Shown in pieces: positions 8,183 to 16,380 of a stretch of 56,857 bases of DNA (positions within the stretch are counted from its first letter, which is position 1; each line of letters begins with the position of its first letter). The DNA is from UBA2283 sp041658955. Lineage in GTDB: Bacteria > Patescibacteriota > Microgenomatia > UBA12405. The translations under genes and the position numbers were made by a program. Under the pieces are notes generated by a model. That model saw only the letters and a list, made by a program, of their open reading frames with translations, was not told where the DNA came from and did no database searches. Where the stretch lies: assembly GCA_041658955.1 (NCBI GenBank), contig JBAZZE010000005.1:1-56857 (forward strand). Reading direction: 5' to 3'.

Positions 8183-8779
8183 CTAGAGTTCTCGAGTGAC
8201 TTGGAGGAAGTCGAGCTCGACAGGAGTTTCTCTTTCGAAGAAAGAAATGAGAACTCGAATCTTGCCACGCTCAGCATCGATACTATCAATAGCACCAATG
8301 TAATCAGTGAAAGGACCGTTGGTGACTTTGACGACATCACCAATACCAAATGGAGCTTGATATTTTGGTTTGTCTTCGATGGTAGTCTTGAGAATTTGTT
8401 CGACCTCTGCTTGTGAAATAGGAGATGGTTTATTATCGACACCGATAAAGCCAGTCACACCTTGGGTGGTACGGACAGTTACCCACGAGTCGTCGGTGAG
8501 AACCATTTGAATAAGAACATAACCGGGGAAAGTTTTTTCCTGGGTTTTGACTTTGGTTCCACGGCGAATAACCATTTTTGATTGAATAGGGATGATGGCT
8601 TGAAAGATTTCGCTTTCTAAGCTCATGGTTTTGATACGGATTTTGAGAGCATCGATGACTTTGTATTCGTGACCAGAGTAAGTGTTGATGACATACCAAG
8701 CAGCATCAATTGGTGGAGTTAAAGGAGAAAGTTGAAATAAGAAATCTTTTTGTTTGGTCTTTGAAGCGTTGTTTGGCAT
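8183..8779 (-). CDS. nusG: Transcription termination/antitermination protein NusG
   Basis: NusG binds RNA polymerase and couples it to Rho or the ribosome. The NGN domain starts at AAWYVINTYSGHEYKVIDALKIR near residue 25 and contains FPGYVLIQM near 84. The C-terminal KOW domain carries GDVVKVTNGPFTDYIGAID near residue 148. At 198 aa it has normal length plus a short N-terminal tail. It starts 1 nt after the secE stop, the conserved secE-nusG pairing. Confidence 0.95.
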   Translation of the reverse strand: MPNNASKTKQKDFLFQLSPLTPPIDAAWYVINTYSGHEYKVIDALKIRIKTMSLESEIFQAIIPIQSKMVIRRGTKVKTQEKTFPGYVLIQMVLTDDSWVTVRTTQGVTGFIGVDNKPSPISQAEVEQILKTTIEDKPKYQAPFGIGDVVKVTNGPFTDYIGAIDSIDAERGKIRVLISFFERETPVELDFLQVTREL

Positions 8780-8780
8780 G

Positions 8781-9065
8781 TTATTTTTTAATTGTTTTTT
8801 GAGTAACTGTTGGTGTAGTTAGGGTAATCGTTGGCGCTAGGTTGATTGGTGGAGCACTGACGGTTGGTTGGGCTACCACTGTTGGTTGACCAATTAGGTT
8901 GAACGATTGAGTAAACAAATAATCAAAACCACCCAAAATCAGGGAGATAATGAGGGAGATTGATATTACCACAAAAGTTAATTGAATTAAAGAATCTTTT
9001 TTGGGCCAGGAGATGTTGCCGAATTCGGTACGGACTTCCTGGAGGAATTTGATAATGCCACGCAT
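8781..9065 (-). CDS. secE: Preprotein translocase subunit SecE
   Basis: SecE is a small membrane subunit of the SecYEG channel. The amphipathic helix FLQEVRTEFGNISWPKKDSLIQ is diagnostic and is followed by one transmembrane segment (LTFVVISISLIISLILGG). A C-terminal tail rich in Pro, Thr and Val extends it to 94 aa, unusual for SecE, and is probably extracytoplasmic. A TATAAT (9072-9077, minus strand) ends 6 nt before the ATG. It heads the secE-nusG operon. Confidence 0.9.
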   Translation of the reverse strand: MRGIIKFLQEVRTEFGNISWPKKDSLIQLTFVVISISLIISLILGGFDYLFTQSFNLIGQPTVVAQPTVSAPPINLAPTITLTTPTVTQKTIKK

Positions 9066-9120
9066 GAGGGTATTATAATGTATATTGAGGTAATTAACAG
9101 TTTTTGAGAAAAACTAGATT

Positions 9121-9888
9121 ATGAATGGAAAGATGATGATGGTTGAACCAGCGACAGTCTTTTTACCGGATGTACAAGGAAGGATGACTGTAGAAAAAGT
9201 AACTACTATATTGCGACATGGAAGGAGTGAATTAATTTCTGCGGCTGACAATTATATTCACAATGAGCATGTTGGGGGTCTTAGCTCTGGAAATGTGGCT
9301 GTTGGTGTTGAGCCTGCGATGGCAAGCGCTACCAATGGTGTTGGGGCGCTAGAGAATGATCACTCTGATCCGGCTATATTGATAAAAGAAACAGTTGCTC
9401 ATATGAAGAAGCTGGTTGATCCCGTTGTAGAAAAGTTCGACGCTATTGCGAAAACTCGAGTTGTAAGTGGACCCTCCGATGAGGTACAAGCCAGTATTGA
9501 AAATAAGTTGCAAGCATTATTAGCTGAGAAGGATGTGGAGATGGCTAGATTAATCGCAACAGAGATTGAAAATATAATTACAACTGAAGCAAGCCAGATT
9601 AGAGGTGATGCTGGGATGATGGAAGGTGAATCTAGTAGAGTGGATAGAGGTCTAGGTGAAGAAAAGGAAGAGTTTGACCGAAGAAGTAGAGGTTTGGGTG
9701 AATCATATGCAATTTATAAAGGGAGTATTGGGTGGCAAAGAACTGCTCTTCATAGTGTGGCGGATGCTGCCGAGAGAAAAGGCGGGCCATTGCGACAAAA
9801 ATGCCACCAGGTAATGGAAGAAGTAAGTGGAGTTGAAGCGGTCTGGCAACAGTTTACAGCGCAATTGTTTAAGGAAGGTGCTAACTAG
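9121..9888 (+). CDS. Hypothetical helical protein; C-terminus duplicated downstream
   Basis: This 255-residue protein has no recognised domain. Residues 90-170 look helical and charged (ETVAHMKKLVDPVVEKF, KLQALLAEKDVEMARLIATEIENI), and another charged helix covers EEKEEFDRRSRGLGESY. Its final coding bases, 9821-9873, recur at 11464-11516, just past the next gene. No signal peptide is evident. It probably forms an accessory unit with the peptidase gene that starts 36 nt later. Confidence 0.55.
   Translation: MNGKMMMVEPATVFLPDVQGRMTVEKVTTILRHGRSELISAADNYIHNEHVGGLSSGNVAVGVEPAMASATNGVGALENDHSDPAILIKETVAHMKKLVDPVVEKFDAIAKTRVVSGPSDEVQASIENKLQALLAEKDVEMARLIATEIENIITTEASQIRGDAGMMEGESSRVDRGLGEEKEEFDRRSRGLGESYAIYKGSIGWQRTALHSVADAAERKGGPLRQKCHQVMEEVSGVEAVWQQFTAQLFKEGAN
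9821..9873 (+). repeat. 53-bp direct repeat, left copy
   Basis: This segment encodes the C-terminal VSGVEAVWQQFTAQLFK of the preceding gene. It matches 11464-11516 at 52 of 53 positions; the difference is T versus C in GCGGTCTGG/GCGGCCTGG. The peptidase gene lies entirely between the copies. Confidence 0.9.
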
Positions 9889-9924
9889 TTTGGTGGTCGA
9901 TTGGGCTTTTGATACCATAACTAT

Positions 9925-11463
9925 ATGACCGAACTGGTAGGAAATCTAATTGAAACAGATCCAGTGGAGTCGATGCCTAGGAAGCTGAGTTTCCTTTATG
10001 ACGTAGCGAACAGGGTTCATGAGAGACATGGAAAAATGGGTATGATAGATGCGGCTAGGGTGGGGTGGAACATGCCAGCATACAAGCAAATGTTTTCCGG
10101 TGATAACCCAGACTTGGTTGCAAATGCTGCGGTATCTATATTAGTTGATGCTCGTGATGGCTCGGAACCAAAACAATGGTTTTTTAGCTTACTAATGGAT
10201 CAGTTGCCGTTGTTGGAGGAAAGTTTGGCAAATTATCACGCTAATGGTGAAAAAGTACTCATTTCAAAGCAGTTGGCTTTTAGAAGTTTGTTGACTTTAT
10301 ATGATTATGGAAATGCCGAGTCAAGGGCAGAAGTGGCTGGAATATTAGAGAGAAACATTGGTGAGTGCGAAAGACTCTCAATTGTAGATAGTGAAAACAA
10401 GAACCATTTTATGGGTTTTAGGATGATGCAGGTAGAGGTGGGTGGTGAGATGGCAGGAAAACATAAAGTAGAGGTCATGGAGATGGCGGCGAAGACTCAG
10501 GGATTAAAAGAGGTGATCAATGGTTTATTTGGGAGCGCCGAACATTTGTCAAAGTTGGAGGTATATAAAAGAACTACAGAGATAGTGAACTTGTTGGTTT
10601 TTAAAGGTGAATATCCGAGTGGTGGCGATGAGGAAGTACGTAGAAAGGTGATTGAGGATATGTGCAAATCTTGGTTGACAATCAGATTTGATAAGCCCGG
10701 TGAAATGAGCGGTGTGGGTGATCAAAATGCTCTCGAGCACGCGGTATTTCAAAATATAGCGGTGATGACTAGTTTGAGAAATTTTGGTGGTGATGATGTG
10801 GTATTCGGCATAAATAAAGAATATGGCATAACTCACTTTGGAAGATATCATCCGGATATATTGAAAAAGCAATGGTTGGAGAAAGATAAAAATGAAATAC
10901 CTTTTGGAGTTCATGTCGGATGTTATGCGGACTGGAACGGAGCTTTTTATAAGGATATGACTTTGCTTACTGATTTTGAGCAGAGTGCACGTGCTGTTGG
11001 TAGAAAAGTGGTTTTTGTTGAGGCAAGAAACAAATTTACTTGTGTTAGAAGACTTAAGGAATTGCATCGGAGATATAAAAAGGAAATTGATTTTTTAGTT
11101 CTGGCAGGTCACGGTTCGCAAACATCACTATCATTGGGAGTTGGTTATAAAGAAGGTGATTATATTGATTTGGCCGACTTGAGGTCAAAAGCAGCGGATA
11201 AAATTAAAAGAATTTATCGAAAAAACATTCCGATATTGTTTAACTCATGTTCTGTGGGAGCCGAAAAAGGATTGGCTCATGGGTTTAGTAATAAGTTTGA
11301 TGGTCAGGGTATTGGACCTGATGTCCCAACATCAGTTCAGTCTTTCAAGCTCGGTTTGGATTTGGATGGTAGGTCTGATTTTTGGGATGTTGTTTATTCC
11401 GATGCAAAAACAGCAGATTATCGAAGCGGAAGAAGAGTTGATAATGTTCGTAGCGGAACTTGA
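9925..11463 (+). CDS. Putative caspase-fold (clan CD) cysteine peptidase with N-terminal helical region
   Basis: This is a 512-residue protein. Residues 1-300 are predominantly helical, resembling an armadillo/HEAT-like scaffold. From about 325 an alpha/beta domain starts (IPFGVHVGCYADWNGAF). A hydrophobic strand ends in LAGHGSQ, placing His396, and a second ends in PILFNSCSVG, placing Cys442. The 46-residue spacing and the HG and strand-then-Cys settings fit the caspase/metacaspase catalytic dyad. It has no signal peptide, so it is cytosolic. A TACCAT box ends 6 nt before the ATG. The specific family is unassigned; a role in regulated proteolysis or defence is inference. Confidence 0.6.
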   Translation: MTELVGNLIETDPVESMPRKLSFLYDVANRVHERHGKMGMIDAARVGWNMPAYKQMFSGDNPDLVANAAVSILVDARDGSEPKQWFFSLLMDQLPLLEESLANYHANGEKVLISKQLAFRSLLTLYDYGNAESRAEVAGILERNIGECERLSIVDSENKNHFMGFRMMQVEVGGEMAGKHKVEVMEMAAKTQGLKEVINGLFGSAEHLSKLEVYKRTTEIVNLLVFKGEYPSGGDEEVRRKVIEDMCKSWLTIRFDKPGEMSGVGDQNALEHAVFQNIAVMTSLRNFGGDDVVFGINKEYGITHFGRYHPDILKKQWLEKDKNEIPFGVHVGCYADWNGAFYKDMTLLTDFEQSARAVGRKVVFVEARNKFTCVRRLKELHRRYKKEIDFLVLAGHGSQTSLSLGVGYKEGDYIDLADLRSKAADKIKRIYRKNIPILFNSCSVGAEKGLAHGFSNKFDGQGIGPDVPTSVQSFKLGLDLDGRSDFWDVVYSDAKTADYRSGRRVDNVRSGT

Positions 11464-11535
11464 AAGTAAGTGGAGTTGAAGCGGCCTGGCAACAGTTTAC
11501 AGCGCAATTGTTTAAGTCGGAAACTAGCCAGTAAA
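11464..11535 (+). pseudogene. C-terminal remnant of a paralogue of the 9121 gene (right copy of the direct repeat)
   Basis: From 11467 the frame reads VSGVEAAWQQFTAQLFKSETSQ then TAA. It matches the last 17 residues of the 9121 protein and then diverges. There is no start codon or N-terminal part; it follows directly on the TGA of the peptidase gene. This is a scar of duplication or of an insertion/replacement event, and not an expressed gene. Confidence 0.75.
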
Positions 11536-11566
11536 ATAATTAGTTTTAGTTTGAAACCAGTTGGGT

Positions 11567-12055
11567 TTATTCAGCGGCTGGAGGTGGGCCAATTTTGACA
11601 CTAAGGGCGCCAATTAATTGATTACTAGCTTGAATTCTTTGCCAATCGGGGAGGCGAGGGTCAACGGCGTCGATTATGGATTGTCCATCATTTTGTAATC
11701 TTGGTTTTATTTGTTTGCTGTAGGCACGAGCACCATCTAAGGCTGAGTCTGATTCAGCAACTTCCCAGGGTTTTTCGTTCCAAGTATCGTCTGCTTGGTT
11801 AATAACCCGATCACCGTGAAATAAAACTGGACGTCTAAATTCAACTTCAGCTCGAGTTCTCTCTTGGAGCATCTCATTCAACATAGCGACGGACTGTTCA
11901 CGACTAAGGCTGTCGAGCCGTTCTTTTATGAGCGCCCCGTTGGTGGCCATTTCTTCAACGCTACCAGAATAATTTAGGGCAGTAAACATTTCGATAAGTT
12001 CGCTAGCTTGGACTGGTGTTGTTTCGAGTTGAGGTTCTAGTGTTTTGGATACCAT
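11567..12055 (-). CDS. Hypothetical protein
   Basis: This is a 162-residue acidic soluble protein with no recognised family. Two helical stretches (ASELIEMFTALNYSG, LIKERLDSLSREQSVAMLNEMLQERTRAEVEF) precede a segment rich in Trp, Asp and Gly, and the end is proline-rich (KIGPPPAAE). A TATAAT (12062-12067, minus strand) ends 6 nt before the ATG. It is convergent with the peptidase locus and may belong to the same accessory block. Confidence 0.6.
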   Translation of the reverse strand: MVSKTLEPQLETTPVQASELIEMFTALNYSGSVEEMATNGALIKERLDSLSREQSVAMLNEMLQERTRAEVEFRRPVLFHGDRVINQADDTWNEKPWEVAESDSALDGARAYSKQIKPRLQNDGQSIIDAVDPRLPDWQRIQASNQLIGALSVKIGPPPAAE

Positions 12056-12201
12056 AAGTGAATTATAGTCAGAGAAAGTGGATATGCAAATAACGAAACT
12101 GAGTAGCTGTCGAAAAAGGGCAAATAGTGCATAAGAATTGTGTTCATTTTATATTCTCCGCAAAGAGGAATTTTGACTCCCTCTGTAATAGTAATTAATA
12201 G

Positions 12202-12231
12202 TTGACTGCCACTGTCGGTAGTATGTATAGT
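12202..12231 (+). promoter_or_regulatory. nrdR-nrdJ promoter
   Basis: TTGACT (12202-12207) and TATAGT (12226-12231) are separated by 18 nt. The predicted start near 12238 leaves a leader of about 50 nt before nrdR, so this unit is not leaderless, unlike most genes here. Confidence 0.6.
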
Positions 12232-12238
12232 TTAAAGC

Positions 12239-12258
12239 ATCCACCACATATGGTGGAT
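12239..12258 (+). promoter_or_regulatory. Palindromic operator, candidate NrdR box
   Basis: ATCCACCACATATGGTGGAT is an almost perfect inverted repeat placed at the predicted +1 to +20 of the nrdR-nrdJ transcript. Known NrdR boxes are palindromes of the ACACwATATATwGTGT type, so the AT-rich centre flanked by CAC/GTG fits. Only one box is clear, whereas NrdR sites usually come in pairs. Confidence 0.5.
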
Positions 12259-12290
12259 TATTTGTTAAAGGAAACAAGAGAAAAATTACA

Positions 12291-12740
12291 ATGTTGTGTC
12301 CATATTGCAACCACGATGAATCGAATGTTCTTGAATCTCGGGATGCCTTTGAAGGACGGGCAACCCGACGACGTCGAGAGTGCTTGAAATGTACCAAAAG
12401 GTTCACTACCTATGAAAAACTAGGCAACATCGAGCTGAAGGTAATTAAAAAAGATGGTCATGTAGAAGATTATCGGAGAGAGAAGCTAGAAAAATGTTTT
12501 GAAAAAGCACTGTGGAGGATTGAAGAAGTAGAAAGACAAAAACTTATCGACGAAATTGAAATGAAGCTACTCAATTGGGAAAGTGTCGAGATTCCCAGCC
12601 GAGAAATTGGCAAACTGGTCATGGATATTCTGAAAAAAACTGACCCAGTGGCCTATATCAGATTCGCTACTATCTATAACAATATAACTGAAATTAAAGA
12701 ATTCGAAGATATTATTAAAAATTTTTCAAATAAAAAATGA
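12291..12740 (+). CDS. nrdR: Transcriptional repressor NrdR
   Basis: NrdR represses ribonucleotide reductase genes in response to ATP/dATP. The N-terminal zinc ribbon MLCPYCNHDESNVLESRD ... RRRRECLKCTKRFTTYE has both CxxC pairs. The ATP-cone (VIKKDGHVEDYRREKLEKCFEKAL and the following helices) fills the rest, ending in FATIYNNITEIKEFEDII. Its 149 aa is standard. It overlaps nrdJ by 4 nt (ATGA), so repressor and enzyme are co-transcribed, probably with feedback through the palindrome upstream. Confidence 0.95.
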   Translation: MLCPYCNHDESNVLESRDAFEGRATRRRRECLKCTKRFTTYEKLGNIELKVIKKDGHVEDYRREKLEKCFEKALWRIEEVERQKLIDEIEMKLLNWESVEIPSREIGKLVMDILKKTDPVAYIRFATIYNNITEIKEFEDIIKNFSNKK

Positions 12741-15268
12741 ACAATCAAAATCTAATTGAACCATCATTGTCCGACAACGCTAAGTACATTACTGAAACCC
12801 GATATGGGATGAAAGACGAAGGCGGTAAATTGATAGAGAGTGTTAAAGATATTTTCTGGAGAGTAGCTTACAACTTGGCAAAGGGTGATGCGGTGTTTGG
12901 AAAAAGTGAAGCCGATGTGGAAGCTCAAGCTCAAGTGTTCTACGACCTGATGGCCAATCAAAAGTTTTTCCCAAATACACCTTGTCTTGTTAATGCTGGG
13001 AAAAAACACCAACAACTCTCAGCCTGTTTTGTACTACCAATAGAAGATTCGATGGATGGAATATTGGAGACCATGTCGGACATGGCGAAGATTCATAAGA
13101 GTGGGGGTGGCACCGGTTTTTCATTTACCAGACTAAGACCCTTTGGTGATTATATTGCCACCTCGGGTGGAACAACTGTAGGTCCAGTGTCATTCATGCA
13201 GGCCTACAATGATGTGACTTCCCAAATCAAACAAGGTGGAGTTAGACGAGGGGCGAACATGGGAATGCTATCGATTGATCATCCTGACGTACTACGGTTT
13301 GCAGTGGTCAAGCTCGATGAATATTCCCTAACCAATTTCAATATTTCATTGGCAGTAACCAACGCTTTCATGGAGAAGATTGATGGCGATAAGAAATTTG
13401 TTGTGGATGAAAGTTTTCCAGAAGATATTGTGGAGAAAATTAGACTGGCTGAGGCTTCTCGTGATGTCGATGCTCGACTCCGGGAAATCGAATCATGGAC
13501 TCAAAAACTTTATGATTGGGCTAAAGCTACCAACGAGGGTGAAGGGTATGCCTTAATTAACCCTCGAACTGGTGAGGTGACCATGAAATTAAATGCTTAC
13601 AAAGTATTTAATTTGGTGACCCGATTAGCATGGCAATATGGTGATCCTGGTCTCGTTTTTATTGACCGAATGAATGAACCAAGTAGTAACCCAGTACCAT
13701 CGATGGGTCGTATTGAGGCTACCAATCCTTGCGGAGAGCAACCCCTTTTACCTTATGATGCCTGTAATTTGGGATCGATTAACGTAGCTCGATTTGTAAC
13801 AACCAGTGTGGATGGAAGCCGAAATGCTAAGGATGTTGATTGGAATGAATTAAAAAGAGTAGTTCATGAATCAATTCATTTTTTGGATAATGTAGTCGAG
13901 GTTAACCAGTTTCCGGTGGTTAAGATTCGAGAAATGGTTAGTAAAACCAGAAGAGTCGGTCTGGGACTAATGGGCTTTGCTGATATGCTTTTTAAACTAG
14001 GTGTTCGTTATGATTCTGATGAGGGAGCTGTCTGGGCTGAGAAAATAATGAAGTTTGTCCAAGATGAGACCAAGGTGGCGTCTGTTGAGTTGGCTAAGAC
14101 CCGTGGTGTGTTTCCAGCATGGGAAGTGTCAGTATTTGCCAACACCGACTACAGACCTCGGAATATGGCTCTAACGACCATTGCTCCGACCGGAACTATT
14201 TCGATGATTGCCGATGCCTCTTCAGGGGTTGAACCAGCATTTTCACTGGGATATCAAAAAAATACAGTCGAGGGAAAGACTTTGTATATGATGAATCCAG
14301 TATTTGTGGCTGAGCTAAAAAGAAGAGATCTTTATAACGAACAACTTCTCGATAAAATTGTTAAGAATGGGGGTAAGCTGACGGGAATTGAAGGACTGCC
14401 AGATGATATTGTCAATATTTATCGGACTGCCATGGAGATTTCTCCAGAATGGCATGTCAAAATTCAAGCGGCTTTTCAAAAATATACCGATAATGCAGTA
14501 AGTAAAACCATTAACTTTCCTAAAGAAGCGACAGTCGAAGATGTCAGAGTCGCTTATAGATTGGCTTATGCTCTGGGGACCAAGGGAATTACAATATATC
14601 GAAGTGGTAGTCGAGAAAAAGAAGTAATCGCTCCGGTAAAAGATAAAACAGCAGAAGTTGAGGGGAATGGAAAATCTCACATAAGTGTGGTTCATCTAAA
14701 ATCAAAGAAAAAAACTCCAGAGGCAGCTCGGGGAGTAAGATTGCGAAAAACTTGTGACGTGGGTAAGGTCTACACCTCGGTATTTTTTGAAGAAGGGGAT
14801 GGTCCGGTGGAGGTTTTTGTGAACTTGGGAAAATCAGGTGGTTATTTGGCTGGAGCCTCAGAGGTTACTGGACGACTTGCCTCACTTGCACTCAAATATG
14901 GGGCCACGTTAGATGAGGTAGCCGACGAATTAGTAGGAGTGTCGTGTGGCCAAAAAGTGGGACTAGGTAGTAATGCGGTTCTGAGTATGTTTGATGCAGT
15001 TGGTAAAGCTATTTTAGAAATTTCCAGAGGTGAACAATTGAATATGTTTGCTGAAGAAAAACTAAAATTGGATATACCAAAAGAAGAAAAAGTGGTGACT
15101 TCGACCACTACTTCTTCTAGTAAACAAATATTGGCAGAACTAAGAGTCAAACAGACTGAGGGCGAGAGTAAATTTAGCTCCTGTCCTGATTGCGGATCGC
15201 CACTTTATGCCGAAGAGGGGTGTTTTAAATGTTCCAATGGCTACTGTGGTTATAGTAAATGTTCATGA
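12737..15268 (+). CDS. nrdJ: Adenosylcobalamin-dependent (class II) ribonucleoside-diphosphate reductase
   Basis: This enzyme reduces ribonucleotides to deoxyribonucleotides using an adenosylcobalamin radical. LSACFVLPIEDSMDGI near residue 95 and KSGGGTGFSFTRLRP belong to the RNR barrel. NPCGEQPLLPYDACNLGSIN places the catalytic Cys and Glu near residue 332, and ALTTIAPTGTISMIAD is the phosphate-binding loop. A TSCPD domain (RKTCDVGKVYTSVFFEEG ... SCGQ) follows near 660-745. A C-terminal zinc ribbon (CPDCG ... CGYSKCS) carries the redox cysteines. At 843 aa it is a usual length. No nrdA/B is seen. Confidence 0.95.
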   Translation: MNNQNLIEPSLSDNAKYITETRYGMKDEGGKLIESVKDIFWRVAYNLAKGDAVFGKSEADVEAQAQVFYDLMANQKFFPNTPCLVNAGKKHQQLSACFVLPIEDSMDGILETMSDMAKIHKSGGGTGFSFTRLRPFGDYIATSGGTTVGPVSFMQAYNDVTSQIKQGGVRRGANMGMLSIDHPDVLRFAVVKLDEYSLTNFNISLAVTNAFMEKIDGDKKFVVDESFPEDIVEKIRLAEASRDVDARLREIESWTQKLYDWAKATNEGEGYALINPRTGEVTMKLNAYKVFNLVTRLAWQYGDPGLVFIDRMNEPSSNPVPSMGRIEATNPCGEQPLLPYDACNLGSINVARFVTTSVDGSRNAKDVDWNELKRVVHESIHFLDNVVEVNQFPVVKIREMVSKTRRVGLGLMGFADMLFKLGVRYDSDEGAVWAEKIMKFVQDETKVASVELAKTRGVFPAWEVSVFANTDYRPRNMALTTIAPTGTISMIADASSGVEPAFSLGYQKNTVEGKTLYMMNPVFVAELKRRDLYNEQLLDKIVKNGGKLTGIEGLPDDIVNIYRTAMEISPEWHVKIQAAFQKYTDNAVSKTINFPKEATVEDVRVAYRLAYALGTKGITIYRSGSREKEVIAPVKDKTAEVEGNGKSHISVVHLKSKKKTPEAARGVRLRKTCDVGKVYTSVFFEEGDGPVEVFVNLGKSGGYLAGASEVTGRLASLALKYGATLDEVADELVGVSCGQKVGLGSNAVLSMFDAVGKAILEISRGEQLNMFAEEKLKLDIPKEEKVVTSTTTSSSKQILAELRVKQTEGESKFSSCPDCGSPLYAEEGCFKCSNGYCGYSKCS

Positions 15269-15381
15269 AACTAAATAATACAAAACTCTCGTAACCATTT
15301 TTTATTGCCAAGAATCAAGTGTGCGACGCACGTTGAAACAGGCAATAAAAAAGATTACTTCAAGTTTCTATTATTTAGTTT
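15268..15381. repeat. Long-hairpin intergenic element, copy B
   Basis: The most regular copy. Outer arms AAACTAAATAATA (15268-15280) and TATTATTTAGTTT (15369-15381) are perfect complements. Inside, GTAACCA and GATTACTTCAAG face each other, then TTTTTTATTGCC pairs with GGCAATAAAAAA over 12 bp. The tip holds GTGTGCGACGCAC. It begins at the nrdJ stop, so it will be in the nrdJ transcript. No U-tract follows, which argues against a simple terminator. Confidence 0.65.
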
Positions 15382-15433
15382 AAAAAAAAGACGTCAGCAA
15401 GTCGTCATATTTTAAAATAAGCTAAAATAAATA

Positions 15434-15895
15434 ATGGCCATAACAACAAAAAAAGGTGATGCAGGAATTAGTCATTGGCATGGAAGAGCGGTGGGCAAAG
15501 ATGACGTGTTGATTGAAGCCATTGGAAGCCTCGATGAACTGCAAGCGGCAATTGGTGTAAGTGGATTAGATTTGCCGGAAGTGATGAAAGACATGTGGGG
15601 AATAATGGGTGAAGTGAGTGCGGGTATGAAATATGAAAAGTTGGAAGAAAGGATCGAGTTGATGGAAAATGAAATAAACAGAATGGAGGAAGAGTTACCA
15701 CAATTATCGAGTTTTTTGATTTTTACAAAAGCCAAATCATCACAATTAAACTGGGTGAGAACCATGGTACGAAGAGCTGAAAGGAGACTGGTAGCTTTGT
15801 CAAAGAAAGAAGATGTTAGTCCAAAATTACTAGCTTATATCAATCGATTGTCGGATTATTTATTTATGTTGGCTCGAGTAGCTGAAAATGAATAA
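15434..15895 (+). CDS. Corrinoid (cob(I)alamin) adenosyltransferase, PduO type
   Basis: This enzyme transfers the adenosyl group from ATP to cob(I)alamin, making the cofactor required by the adjacent class II reductase. The N-terminal TKKGDAGISHWHGRAVGKDD corresponds to the ATP-binding TrTGDdG...GgRVsKdd motif. IEAIGSLDELQAAIG matches the family's E-x-x-G-x-x-D-E-L. The C-terminal MVRRAERRLVAL ... YINRLSDYLFMLAR is the conserved R-x-x-x-R-x-E and N-R-L-S-D block. Its 153 aa is slightly short. Placement after nrdJ supports the role. It overlaps the next gene by 8 nt. Confidence 0.88.
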   Translation: MAITTKKGDAGISHWHGRAVGKDDVLIEAIGSLDELQAAIGVSGLDLPEVMKDMWGIMGEVSAGMKYEKLEERIELMENEINRMEEELPQLSSFLIFTKAKSSQLNWVRTMVRRAERRLVALSKKEDVSPKLLAYINRLSDYLFMLARVAENE

Positions 15896-16316
15896 AGAAT
15901 TCTCTGTTTATCTTGATAAAAAAAGTGACATGCTACAAGCTACGTGTAGCTGTGGAGATACGTCGTATGTGTTTATTGATACTATTGAAAGTAAATATTA
16001 CACAGTTTGTCGGAAGTGTCATAAAAAGATTTTCCAAGTAACTTGTACTAAAGAAAAGTGTAAAACCGGATACTCTTTTCCAGAAGATGATAAGGCTATT
16101 GATTTAGTAAATAGTTCTTGGAAATGTGATTTTTGTAAAACTATAAACAATGGCTTACCTCAAGTGGAGATAAAGAACTATTATAAAAGTGAGTTACCGG
16201 CTGAAGTTTTGAAGGAAGAAGAAAGTCGGGGACTTCCCAAGTGGGCCAAAACAATGATTTGGATGGTAATGATAGTCTTGGGAGTTGTTTATATATTTAG
16301 TAAAATTAATAATTAG
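15888..16316 (+). CDS. Zinc-ribbon protein with a C-terminal membrane anchor
   Basis: This 142-residue protein has several cysteine pairs (CSCGD, CRKCHKK, CTKEKCKTGY, CDFCK), consistent with two zinc ribbons. The C-terminus has a single hydrophobic segment (TMIWMVMIVLGVVYIFS), giving a tail-anchored topology with the zinc domains in the cytoplasm. It overlaps the adenosyltransferase gene by 8 nt and is thus in the same operon. The function is unknown; no catalytic motif is visible. Confidence 0.65.
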   Translation: MNKEFSVYLDKKSDMLQATCSCGDTSYVFIDTIESKYYTVCRKCHKKIFQVTCTKEKCKTGYSFPEDDKAIDLVNSSWKCDFCKTINNGLPQVEIKNYYKSELPAEVLKEEESRGLPKWAKTMIWMVMIVLGVVYIFSKINN

Positions 16317-16317
16317 T

Positions 16318-16380
16318 TAACAGTTAGTTGAAGTAGGGTGTAATTCCCTCGCAGTGCCGCTACGGTATAGCCCGAGCCTT
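16318..16380 (+). promoter_or_regulatory. Cobalamin-riboswitch-like RNA element
   Basis: The segment from GAAGTAGGGTGTAATTCCC through TCGCAGTGCCGCTACGGTAT (16330-16368) lines up with the conserved core of cobalamin riboswitches (the GGTGnAAnTCC hairpin followed by GCnGnCCCGCnACnGTA). A GTTAACAG lies just upstream, and AGCCCGAG just downstream resembles the start of a B12 box. The peripheral helices and the full 3' B12 box are short or missing, so it may be a minimal or decayed variant. It lies in a genuine gap, in the right orientation, next to B12-dependent genes. Confidence 0.6.

Noticed and set aside
10549..11067. 172-codon minus-strand frame inside the peptidase gene
   Set aside because: Phe/Ile/Ser-rich composition with no promoter or domain; the plus-strand frame has catalytic motifs.
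16318..16380. FMN (RFN) riboswitch
   Set aside because: GGGTG and CCCGAGCC recall the RFN element, but the order GCAGTGCCGCTACGGTA fits the cobalamin core and no riboflavin gene is near.
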